5,297 nucleotides of DNA from Prevotellaceae bacterium (GTDB lineage: Bacteria > Bacteroidota > Bacteroidia > Bacteroidales > UBA932): the NCBI GenBank assembly GCA_031257655.1, contig JAIROF010000184.1:1-5297 (forward strand), in the 5' to 3' direction. Numbering within the stretch: position 1 is the stretch's first letter; each line of letters begins with the position of its first letter. Below are positions 1 to 5,283 of the stretch, in pieces. The notes below the pieces were generated by a model. It was given only the letters and a program-made list of their open reading frames with translations. It made no database searches and was not told where the DNA came from. Both the position numbers and the translations under genes were made by a program.

Positions 1-18
1 CTATGCGCAATGCACAGT

Positions 19-39
19 GAGACGCACGCCGTGCGTCTC
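19..39. repeat. Perfect palindrome, 10-bp stem
   Basis: Left arm GAGACGCACG (19-28) and right arm CGTGCGTCTC (30-39) are exact reverse complements separated by a single base. As single-stranded RNA or DNA the innermost pairs would open to form the loop. From memory, similar GAGACG...CGTCTC palindromes occur as dispersed intergenic elements in several bacterial genomes, but that was not checked here. No T-run follows on either strand, so it is more likely a repeated intergenic palindrome than a standard intrinsic terminator. Confidence 0.7.
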
Positions 40-93
40 TACAGCGCTATGCGTCGCACCCATGCGCCATCAATCGTAGCAATCATTCAAATC

Positions 94-118
94 AAAAAAA
101 ATCAGCGTCCAGACAGCT
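94..118 (-). terminator. Candidate intrinsic terminator of the GH3 transcript
   Basis: On the minus strand a short hairpin formed by AGC, an unpaired T, then GTC and its partner GACGCT (plus-strand arms 104-109 and 112-118) is followed by GAT and a run of eight Ts (plus-strand As at 94-101). It lies about 110-130 bases beyond the GH3 stop codon. The stem is only six pairs with one bulged base, so termination efficiency is uncertain. The hairpin partly competes with the GCTAC/GTAGC stem at 116-129. Confidence 0.4.
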
Positions 119-162
119 ACATGCGTAGCATGAGTTAACCTCATCCAATGCTATTCATAGCA
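116..162. repeat. Three consecutive small stem-loops
   Basis: Three exact inverted repeats lie almost head to tail: GCTAC(ATGC)GTAGC at 116-129, ATGAG(TTAAC)CTCAT at 130-144, and TGCTAT(TC)ATAGCA at 149-162, whose two-base loop would force the innermost pair open. In the GH3 transcript they would form a chain of hairpins just before the candidate terminator. Each stem is only 5-6 bp and could be fortuitous; the close packing makes them worth recording. Function is unknown. Confidence 0.4.
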
Positions 163-227
163 CCTCAAAAAAAGAATTAGCCCCAATCTCCCACCATACC
201 CATGCCGTACGGGAGGAGCCGAATTTT

Positions 228-2867
228 TTATTCTGCCTGCCGGATTCCAGGCGCTTCAAGAGAAACGCTCGCCTCCGCCACCCTGCGGGCGTCAATGGCC
301 TCCCTGTCGGGTTGCTTTCCGCCAACGGAGAGGCGCACCTTGCCGGGCTCCGTCACCCAGCGGTTTACGTCAATCTGGGCCAGCTGCTGCGGGGTAAGTA
401 TGAAATCGGCTGTTTTTGTTTCCCCCGCTTTGATGTGAATACGCTTAAACCCTTGCAGCGCACGGATGGGAACGCGACGCTTGGCATCCTCATGCGCCAC
501 GTAGAGCTGCACCACCTCGTCGCCGTCGTGCTTGCCGGTGTTGGTCACCTCTACGGACAGCGCAATGTTTTCGCCCACCTTAACGGTTTTGGGCGCGTTG
601 AGGTTTTTGTACTCAAACTTGGTGTAGCTCAACCCGTATCCAAATTCGTAGAGAGGTTTTCCGTCAAAGTAGCGGTAAGTTCTTCCGGTCATGTCGTAGC
701 TGTCAAAAGGCGGCAGCTGCGCTACGGAGGCGTAAAAGGTGAGGGGCAAGCGCCCGGCCGGGTTGTAATCACCAAAAAGCACGTCGGCAATGGCCGCGCC
801 GCCGGCTTGCCCCGGGTACCACGCCTCCAGAATGGCGGGAATATGCTCCGCCTCCCATCCAAACGCCAGCGCGCTGCCGTTGAGCAGCACCAGCACGGTG
901 GGCTTGCCCAGGGCGTAGATTTCGCGCATCAGCTCGGTTTGCACCGCCGGCAGCTTAATATCTAAGCGGTCGCCCCCCAGAAAGCCCTCCACCTTTACCT
1001 TCATTTCTTCGCCTTCCAGCAAGGGGCTAAGCCCCATGCACAAAATCACCACGTCCGACTGCTTTGCCAGCGCTACGGCCTCCTGCCTCAAGTCGGGCTG
1101 CGGCTTTTCCCAGAGCAGGCGTGCCAGGGCATACTCGGTGTCTTTTTGCGAATACTCCATCCGGATGCGGTAGGGCTTACCGGCTTCGAGGGTGCGCACC
1201 TCGTACACCTTACTCGGGTGGTGGTCGGAGCGCTGTTGCAGCAGCAGCTCCTCCTCCAGGTAGAGCTTGAAGCCGCGAAACGCTTCGCCGCCAATCGCGT
1301 AGCTGCCGCTCACGGGGGGAACTAACACGCCCGTCCAGCGAACAGAAAAGCTGTCGTAGGGCAAATCCTCGAAGGGCGGCGTTGTAAACCACTCAAAGCA
1401 GACGTTTGGGTCGACCCTCACGTGCTTTGGCGCACCCTCAAAGCGGTCGTTGTCGAAATACTCGGCATGGAGCCCCGGCGTTTTTTTCTCGGCATCGGTA
1501 AAGAGCGCCTCCGCCGGCACGGGCTGGAGGGAGGGCAGCTGCGCCGCCAGCGGGCAGCCCTGCGCGTAGCGCACCTCCGCGTGCGGCAGCTTTTCGCGGA
1601 TGCCTTTCAGCGGCGTTTTCGGATTCGACGGAAAGCCGTTGTAGTTGCCCAGCAGCACCTCCGTATCGTTGGCGTTAGGCCCAATAACGGCAACCTTTTT
1701 CACCTCCTTGCTCAGGGGCAGCAGGCTGCCTTCGTTTTTGAGCAGCACCATTGACTTGCGCGCCGCCTCCAGCGCCAGCGCCTGATGCTCTTTTGAGTCT
1801 ACCACGCTGTAGGGAATTTTCGCATACTTTACCATCTTGTCGGGGTCGAGCTGCCCCAGCTTCATGCGCGCCACCATCATTCGCTTTACCGACACGTCTA
1901 TCTCGGCTTCCGTAATAAGCCCTTTTTCCACCGCCTCCACGAGGGCAGGGTAGGAGTTGCCGCAGTTGAGGTCGGTACCGGCCTTTACCGCCATTGCCGC
2001 AGCTTCGGCCTTTGTTTCGACGATATGGTGCGCCTTTGGGTTGAAGAAATCGTTCACCGCCCAGCAGTCGGAAACAATGTATCCCTCAAACCCCCAGTCA
2101 TTCCGGAGGAGGTTTTCGAGGAAAGCGCTTCCGCAGCAGGGGACGCCCATCAAGCGCTGGTAGGCGCACATTACGGAGTACACGCCGCCCTCCCTCACCG
2201 TCTTTTCGAAGTGGGGCGCGTAGGTGTCGAGCAAATCGTAGCCGGAGGGGTACACATCGAACGCGTGGCGCACCGGCTCCGGCCCGCTGTGCACGGCAAA
2301 GTGCTTGGCGGTAGCTATCACCTTGTAGTACCTTGGGTCGTCGCCCTGCAAGCCTTTGATGAAGTCCACCGCCAGCTCTCCGGTCAGGTAGGGGTCTTCG
2401 CCGTAGGTTTCCATTCCCCGCCCCCAGCGCGGGTCGCGAAAGATGTTGATGTTTGGCGTCCAGAAGCTCAGCCCCTGGTAGATGTTGCGCTTTCCCTGCG
2501 CGGCGTAGGCGTGGTGCTTGGCGCGGGCTTCGTCGGAGATGGCGGTGGCAATGCGGAACATTTCTTCGTCATCCCACATCGCTCCCATGCCAATGGCCTG
2601 GGGAAAAACGGTGGCAATGCCGGTGCGCGCCACGCCGTGCAGGCACTCGTTCCACCAGTTGTGGGCCGGCAGGTGCAGGCTGTCGATGCCCGGCGCGTCG
2701 TAGCAGAGCTGTAGCGCCTTTTGCTCCAGCGTCATGCGGGCGACTAAATCGTCTGCGCGCTGCTCAAAGCTCAGCTTGGTGTTCAGGTAGTCGGGCTGCG
2801 GCTCCGGTTGGCAGGCGGCAAAAAGGAGCGCACTACAAAGTAGCGATAGGGTGGTGGTGGGTTTCAT
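228..2867 (-). CDS. GH3-family glycosidase lipoprotein (beta-xylosidase/beta-glucosidase type) with PA14 domain
   Basis: This 879-residue protein is predicted to remove terminal beta-linked sugars from xylan- or glucan-derived oligosaccharides outside the cytoplasm. Residues 1-19 are a lipoprotein signal peptide ending in the lipobox LFAAC, so Cys19 would be lipidated. The GH3 barrel spans about 35-345, with NWWNECLHGVAR (70-81), RDPRWGRGMETYGEDP (144-159), AKHF (187-190) and IVSDCW (264-269), where Asp267 is the expected nucleophile. The alpha/beta sandwich begins near 370, is interrupted by a PA14-like domain (about 465-590), and resumes with LEGEE (617-621), the likely acid/base region. 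A fibronectin-III-like domain (about 755-855) closes the protein. The WWNE.LHGVAR motif favours the xylosidase-like branch, but substrate cannot be fixed from sequence. The ATG is supported by the signal peptide directly after it and a -7 box just upstream. No frameshift or missing domain was seen. Confidence 0.93.
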   Translation of the reverse strand: MKPTTTLSLLCSALLFAACQPEPQPDYLNTKLSFEQRADDLVARMTLEQKALQLCYDAPGIDSLHLPAHNWWNECLHGVARTGIATVFPQAIGMGAMWDDEEMFRIATAISDEARAKHHAYAAQGKRNIYQGLSFWTPNINIFRDPRWGRGMETYGEDPYLTGELAVDFIKGLQGDDPRYYKVIATAKHFAVHSGPEPVRHAFDVYPSGYDLLDTYAPHFEKTVREGGVYSVMCAYQRLMGVPCCGSAFLENLLRNDWGFEGYIVSDCWAVNDFFNPKAHHIVETKAEAAAMAVKAGTDLNCGNSYPALVEAVEKGLITEAEIDVSVKRMMVARMKLGQLDPDKMVKYAKIPYSVVDSKEHQALALEAARKSMVLLKNEGSLLPLSKEVKKVAVIGPNANDTEVLLGNYNGFPSNPKTPLKGIREKLPHAEVRYAQGCPLAAQLPSLQPVPAEALFTDAEKKTPGLHAEYFDNDRFEGAPKHVRVDPNVCFEWFTTPPFEDLPYDSFSVRWTGVLVPPVSGSYAIGGEAFRGFKLYLEEELLLQQRSDHHPSKVYEVRTLEAGKPYRIRMEYSQKDTEYALARLLWEKPQPDLRQEAVALAKQSDVVILCMGLSPLLEGEEMKVKVEGFLGGDRLDIKLPAVQTELMREIYALGKPTVLVLLNGSALAFGWEAEHIPAILEAWYPGQAGGAAIADVLFGDYNPAGRLPLTFYASVAQLPPFDSYDMTGRTYRYFDGKPLYEFGYGLSYTKFEYKNLNAPKTVKVGENIALSVEVTNTGKHDGDEVVQLYVAHEDAKRRVPIRALQGFKRIHIKAGETKTADFILTPQQLAQIDVNRWVTEPGKVRLSVGGKQPDREAIDARRVAEASVSLEAPGIRQAE

Positions 2868-2890
2868 AACTTTAACAGGTTTTTTTTTTG

Positions 2891-2898
2891 CAAATGTA
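2891..2898 (-). promoter_or_regulatory. Bacteroidota -7 box of the GH3 promoter
   Basis: The minus strand reads TACATTTG, a full match to the TAnnTTTG -7 element used by the primary sigma factor of Bacteroidota. No convincing TTTG -33 element lies 19-21 bases upstream. Transcription would begin a few bases downstream, giving a leader of roughly 20 nt that includes an A10 tract and has no Shine-Dalgarno sequence before the ATG at 2867. The GH3 gene can therefore probably be transcribed independently of rsmE. Confidence 0.55.
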
Positions 2899-3005
2899 GC
2901 ATAAAATTTTGAGCTTTGCTACTCCTGCGCTATTTGGCTAATTTTTTTTTTTTTGGCGCTATGAAAATTCCGGTGAGATGGGCTGCGCCGCGATACGCTT
3001 CGCTG

Positions 3006-3019
3006 CGGGCTTGCGCCCG
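3006..3019 (-). other. Short hairpin with GCAA tetraloop after rsmE
   Basis: On the minus strand CGGGC(GCAA)GCCCG forms a perfect 5-bp GC-rich stem closed by a GNRA-type loop, about 40-50 bases beyond the rsmE stop. A stable tetraloop hairpin at an mRNA 3' end can protect against exonucleases or aid termination, but no U-run follows, so the role is inference. Confidence 0.4.
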
Positions 3020-3058
3020 TGCAACCCGATTTCGTCTTTGGTAGCGCCACCGCATCGC

Positions 3059-3757
3059 TCAAAGCTTCTGCTGCGCCACGCAGCAGGCCACCACGCCGGC
3101 GGTTTCGGTGCGCAACCTGTTGCAGCCAAGGCTGACCTCCACCAGCCCGTTTTGGCGAGCCAGCGCCACCTCTGCTGGGCTGAAATCGCCTTCGGGGCCA
3201 ATCAGCACCAGCGCGCGTCCCTGCGGCTGAGCGAGGTGTTGCAGCAGGCTCTTTTGCGACGCCATGCAGTGGGCAATGCACTTCAGGCCGTCGAAGGGTT
3301 GCGCCACGAAAGCCGCAAAGTCCTGCATGGGGTTGAGCTTTGGGTGGTAGGCCTGGAGCGATTGCTTCACCGCCGCCGTCACCACCTTTTCCGAGCGCTC
3401 GGCCTTCACCGTCCTGCGCTCCGACCGCTCGCAGAGCAGCGGCGTAATTTCGTCAACGCCTATTTCGGTGGCCTTTTCCAGAAACCACTCATAGCGCTCA
3501 ACGCTTTTTGTTGGCGCCAGCGCTACGTGCAGGAAGCCGCTCCGCTTGCCCACCTCGCGCTGCACGCCGGTTATGCGCACGGTGCAGCGCCGGTCGTGCG
3601 CCTCGGTGATTTGCGCGGCGTACAGCCCTCCGCGCCCGTCGATGAGGTGCACGGCATCGCCCGTGCCCAGCCGCAGCACGCGCGCGCAGTGCTGCGATTC
3701 CTCTTCGCTGAGCGTGTAGGCCTCGCCGGATATGTCGGGGGTGTAAAAAAGATGCAT
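3059..3757 (-). CDS. rsmE: 16S rRNA (uracil-1498-N3)-methyltransferase RsmE
   Basis: RsmE uses S-adenosylmethionine to methylate N3 of U1498 in 16S rRNA within the 30S subunit. The 232-residue product starts MHLFYTPDI, as Bacteroidota homologues do, and has the small N-terminal PUA-like RNA-binding domain (about 1-70, with HCARVLRL at 23-30). A SPOUT-class methyltransferase domain follows, with EKATEIGVDEITP (94-106), IGPEGDFS (186-193) and LGCNRLRTETA (210-220); the last two form the knotted cofactor-binding region. Length is normal for the family. The same frame is open upstream to 3901, but the ATG at 3757 is preferred because conserved sequence begins there and a TACTTTTG promoter box lies inside the would-be extension at 3784-3791. 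There is no Shine-Dalgarno sequence. It is divergent from murI and co-directional with the GH3 gene, with no evident functional link to either. Confidence 0.95.
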   Translation of the reverse strand: MHLFYTPDISGEAYTLSEEESQHCARVLRLGTGDAVHLIDGRGGLYAAQITEAHDRRCTVRITGVQREVGKRSGFLHVALAPTKSVERYEWFLEKATEIGVDEITPLLCERSERRTVKAERSEKVVTAAVKQSLQAYHPKLNPMQDFAAFVAQPFDGLKCIAHCMASQKSLLQHLAQPQGRALVLIGPEGDFSPAEVALARQNGLVEVSLGCNRLRTETAGVVACCVAQQKL

Positions 3758-3783
3758 GGAGATATTGTTGCTTGTGGAAAGCA

Positions 3784-3791
3784 CAAAAGTA
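3784..3791 (-). promoter_or_regulatory. Bacteroidota -7 box of the rsmE promoter
   Basis: The minus strand reads TACTTTTG, an exact TAnnTTTG match, 26 bases upstream of the rsmE ATG. Transcription would start roughly 20 nt before the ATG. The nearest TTTG upstream is about 28 bases away, further than the usual 19-21, so the -33 element is weak or absent. Confidence 0.5.
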
Positions 3792-3807
3792 GGAAAGATT
3801 TTTGAAC

Positions 3808-3929
3808 TTTTCCGCTGTACAAACCTTTTTTCATTCCCCTGCGCTTGGGAATCCGGAATTTTCAAAGGTTTTCCGCTGTAAAAAAAACTTTTTTCGTGCA
3901 CGCGCTTGGGAAACCCGAGTTTTTCTTGT
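3808..3929. repeat. Two degenerate direct repeats at 61-bp spacing
   Basis: Copy A (3808-3868) and copy B (3869-3929) share two exact blocks at the same offset of 61 bases: TTTTCCGCTGTA (3808-3819 and 3869-3880) and GCGCTTGGGAA (3841-3851 and 3902-3912). A hand alignment without gaps gives about 40 of 61 identities, with the middle poorly conserved. The TTG of the second block in copy B is the -33 element of the murI promoter; copy A has the same TTG but no -7 box at the matching distance. A related CACGCGCTTG word recurs at 3983-3992 (also at 3899-3908). Confidence 0.65.
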
Positions 3930-3936
3930 ACTTTTG
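3905..3936 (+). promoter_or_regulatory. Probable murI promoter (-33 TTG, -7 TACTTTTG)
   Basis: CTTG (3905-3908) is followed 20 bases later by TACTTTTG (3929-3936), matching the Bacteroidota TTTG - about 19-21 bases - TAnnTTTG arrangement. Transcription from near 3941-3943 would give murI a leader of about 200 nt that includes the 27-bp repeat and the 14-bp and 7-bp arrays. No equally good box lies closer to murI; CATATTTG near 4052 is one base short of the consensus spacing. Confidence 0.6.
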
Positions 3937-3950
3937 CGTGCGTTACGACC

Positions 3951-3977
3951 TTTGCCTCCGCCGCAAGCCTTGATTTT
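3951..3977 (+). repeat. 27-bp dispersed repeat, copy 1 (murI leader)
   Basis: This segment, TTTGCCTC-C-GCCGCAAGCC-TTGATTTT, matches 5055-5081 at 26 of 27 positions; the only difference is C versus A at base 9. A further shared word, TGCGTTACG, lies 3 bases upstream here (3939-3947) and 41 bases upstream of copy 2 (5005-5013). Copy 1 therefore looks like a version of the downstream palindromic element that has lost its middle. Confidence 0.7.
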
Positions 3978-4000
3978 TATTTCACGCGCTTGAGCAGCTC

Positions 4001-4042
4001 GTGTTTTTCTCTACGTGTTTTTCTCTGCGTGTTTTTCTATAG
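4001..4042 (+). repeat. 14-bp tandem repeat, three copies
   Basis: Three consecutive units start at 4001, 4015 and 4029: GTGTTTTTCTCTAC, GTGTTTTTCTCTGC and GTGTTTTTCTATAG. Units 1 and 2 differ at one position; unit 3 diverges in its last four bases. The array lies in the predicted murI leader and would give a pyrimidine-rich RNA. Confidence 0.85.
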
Positions 4043-4102
4043 CTATTGTGCCATATTTGCCACAGCATTGACAGAATGTGTAGCCGACCAGCGTCTATCA
4101 CT

Positions 4103-4144
4103 ACTTATTACTTATTACTTTTTACTTTTTACTTATTACTTTAA
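4103..4144 (+). repeat. 7-bp tandem repeat, six copies, abutting the murI start
   Basis: Units begin at 4103, 4110, 4117, 4124, 4131 and 4138: ACTTATT, ACTTATT, ACTTTTT, ACTTTTT, ACTTATT and ACTTTAA. The final unit supplies a TAA in the murI frame directly before the TTG start at 4145. Such short arrays are prone to copy-number change by replication slippage, which here would alter leader length rather than the MurI protein. Confidence 0.85.
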
Positions 4145-4960
4145 TTGCGAAAATCAGCCAGCATAGGTATTTTTGATTCGGGGATAGGGGGTTTGTCCGT
4201 TCTGCGTGAGGTTGCGGCGCTGCTGCCGCACGAGCGCGCGTGCTACGTAGCCGACACCGCGTATTGCCCCTACGGCTTGCGCCCTGCGGACGAGGTGCGG
4301 AAGCGCTCGCAGAGCATCGTAAGGTTTCTGCTCGACAAGAGCTGCAAGCTCGTAGTAGTGGCGTGCAACACCGCTACGACTGCCGCCATCGACGAGCTGC
4401 GCAGGGTGTTTCCCGACATACCGTTTGTGGGCATGGAGCCTGCCGTGAAGCCTGCCGCCAAGCAAAGCAAAACGCGCATTGTGGGTGTTCTGGCGACCGC
4501 CGGGACGCTGCAAAGCCCTCTGTTCAAGCAAAGCAAGGCGCGCCATGCCGCCGGCGTAAAGCTGCACGTTGTGGCCGGCAACGGGCTGGTGGAGCTGGTA
4601 GAGCAGGGTAGGGAGGATTCGCCGGAGGCGCTGGCGCTGCTGCGCACCTACCTCCAACCCATGCTCGACGATAACGTAGACGAGCTGGTGCTTGGCTGCA
4701 CCCACTACCCATTCCTGACCGACGGCATCGAAAAAATAACGCAGGGGCGAATGGTTATCGTCAACCCTGCACCGGCCGTGGCGGCGCAGGTAAAGCGCCT
4801 GCTTGAGCAATACAACCTCTTAAACGACGAAACAACCACCCAACCCTTCTACGAATTTTTCGCTACCGGCAGCGTAGACGCTTTAGCGAAGCTGCAAAAA
4901 AGGCACCTGCCGATGCTAAGCGGAAGATACTCCCACGAAAAGCTGCGCATTAAGGGGTGA
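4145..4960 (+). CDS. murI: Glutamate racemase MurI
   Basis: MurI interconverts L- and D-glutamate in the cytoplasm without a cofactor, supplying D-glutamate for peptidoglycan. The 271-residue protein has the full racemase signature: GIFDSGIGGLSVL (8-20, with Asp11 and Ser12), VADTAYCPYG (35-44), VVACNTATT (71-79, catalytic Cys74) and LGCTHYPF (183-190, catalytic Cys185 and His187). Length is normal for the family. The start is TTG at 4145: an in-frame TAA sits immediately upstream (4142-4144), there is no in-frame ATG or GTG before the catalytic Asp11, and the next TTG (Leu17) would remove that residue. There is no Shine-Dalgarno sequence. NPAPAVA (207-213) occupies the place where many homologues have Asp first. 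The gene appears monocistronic, with repeat-rich DNA on both sides. Confidence 0.95.
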   Translation: MRKSASIGIFDSGIGGLSVLREVAALLPHERACYVADTAYCPYGLRPADEVRKRSQSIVRFLLDKSCKLVVVACNTATTAAIDELRRVFPDIPFVGMEPAVKPAAKQSKTRIVGVLATAGTLQSPLFKQSKARHAAGVKLHVVAGNGLVELVEQGREDSPEALALLRTYLQPMLDDNVDELVLGCTHYPFLTDGIEKITQGRMVIVNPAPAVAAQVKRLLEQYNLLNDETTTQPFYEFFATGSVDALAKLQKRHLPMLSGRYSHEKLRIKG

Positions 4961-4979
4961 TGCCGAACGGATTTTTTCT

Positions 4980-5100
4980 GGGAACCGCTAAAAACCCCAA
5001 GCTCTGCGTTACGCTCCCTCAGCAAAATGCTCATTTACTTTAGTAAACTCCGCTTTTGCCTCAGCCGCAAGCCTTGATTTTGGGGTTTTTAGAGGTTCCC
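4980..5100. repeat. 121-bp imperfect palindrome after murI
   Basis: The outer arms (4980-5000 and 5080-5100) are reverse complements at 20 of 21 positions, beginning GGGAACC and ending CTAAAAACCCCAA. Further in, GCAAAA (5023-5028) pairs with TTTTGC (5054-5059 region), and at the centre TTTACT (5034-5039) pairs with AGTAAA (5042-5047) around a TT. The whole element is symmetric about 5040. The stretch between the outer and inner stems pairs only partly. It could be a strong bidirectional transcription barrier between murI and whatever follows, or a small non-autonomous mobile or REP-like element. No transposase or clear target-site duplication is visible. Confidence 0.8.
5055..5081 (+). repeat. 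27-bp dispersed repeat, copy 2 (right arm of the palindrome)
   Basis: This segment, TTTGCCTC-A-GCCGCAAGCC-TTGATTTT, matches 3951-3977 with one difference. It forms much of the right half of the 121-bp palindrome and overlaps its outer arm by two bases. Confidence 0.7.
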
Positions 5101-5223
5101 TTCTTTTATCAAGGCAGTGTCCATGTTTGATTGATATAATTCATAAATGGGTAAAAATCAGCGCAATAGCATATTTTTGAGCGAAAAACCTCATTTACTC
5201 ACTCGTGCTTATTTTTGGTGTTC

Positions 5224-5283
5224 GTGAGCTCACTACGCTCGGTTACACCTAATTTTCCTAACAAAACAACCTCAGTAGCCGAG
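5224..5283. repeat. Cluster of inverted repeats at the right edge
   Basis: GTGAGCTCAC (5224-5233) is a perfect 10-bp palindrome. CTCGGTTAC (5238-5246) can pair with GTAGCCGAG (5275-5283) over nine positions with one G-T wobble and a 28-base loop. GGTGT (5218-5222) and ACACC (5245-5249) form a third, overlapping possibility. The alternatives are mutually exclusive in part, and the window ends 14 bases later, so what this belongs to cannot be seen. Confidence 0.4.

Larger units (their letters stand above)
1..227. other. Non-coding spacer downstream of the GH3 gene
   Basis: No credible gene is visible here; this is the 3' flank of the minus-strand glycosidase. It holds a perfect palindrome at 19-39, a candidate minus-strand terminator at 94-118 and small stem-loops between 116 and 162. 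Two A-runs on the plus strand (94-101 and 167-173) read as U-runs in a transcript coming from the GH3 gene. A weak CTCCC/GGGAG stem (188-192 with 211-215) lies just past the GH3 stop, but its U-run begins about 14 nt away, which is poor for an intrinsic terminator. The left edge is cut by the window. Confidence 0.6.
2868..3058. other. Spacer between rsmE and the GH3 gene
   Basis: These 191 bases hold the GH3 promoter-like box (2891-2898), two long homopolymer runs (10 Ts at 2880-2889 and 13 Ts at 2942-2954, plus strand) and a GC-rich half next to rsmE containing a tetraloop hairpin at 3006-3019. GGCGC (2955-2959) and GCGCC (2985-2989) could form a wider stem beside the T13 run. For minus-strand transcription that run is A-rich, so it is not a normal terminator for rsmE. 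No small gene is evident. Confidence 0.6.
3758..4144. other. Divergent, repeat-rich intergenic region between rsmE and murI
   Basis: This 387-base A/T-rich spacer carries the rsmE promoter box on the minus strand, a good -33/-7 promoter pair for murI on the plus strand, a 61-bp-spaced direct repeat (3808-3929), a 27-bp dispersed repeat (3951-3977), a 14-bp tandem array (4001-4042) and a 7-bp tandem array (4103-4144). Open frames inside it have low-complexity Phe/Leu/Ser/Tyr-rich translations and look like by-products of the repeats rather than genes. Confidence 0.75.

Noticed and set aside
312..2714. Long plus-strand open frames opposite the GH3 gene
   Set aside because: They lie antisense to a well-supported gene with GC-rich codon positions and have Arg/Ala/Val-rich translations without recognisable domains.
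2978..3805. 275-codon plus-strand open frame opposite rsmE
   Set aside because: It covers rsmE antisense, including its promoter; the minus-strand frame has unmistakable RsmE motifs.
3758..3901. 48-residue N-terminal extension of RsmE
   Set aside because: The frame is open, but family conservation begins at MHLFYTPDI and the extension contains the probable promoter box.
4001..4144. CRISPR-like array
   Set aside because: The repeats are directly adjacent with no unique spacers and are only 14 and 7 bases long.
3906..4166. Plus-strand open frame of 86 codons overlapping the murI start
   Set aside because: It is TTG-initiated, low complexity, runs through the tandem repeats and begins within the promoter; it resembles no protein family I recognise.
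4154..4810. 218-codon minus-strand open frame opposite murI
   Set aside because: MurI has all catalytic motifs on the plus strand; the antisense translation is His/Arg/Gln-rich with no family match.
228..4960. A novel multi-gene defence or biosynthetic system
   Set aside because: All three genes belong to well-known families with unrelated roles and separate promoter-like sequences.
3939..5100. murI carried on a composite transposon
   Set aside because: The flanking copies are short and unequal, there is no transposase, and murI is an ordinary housekeeping gene with codon use like its neighbours.
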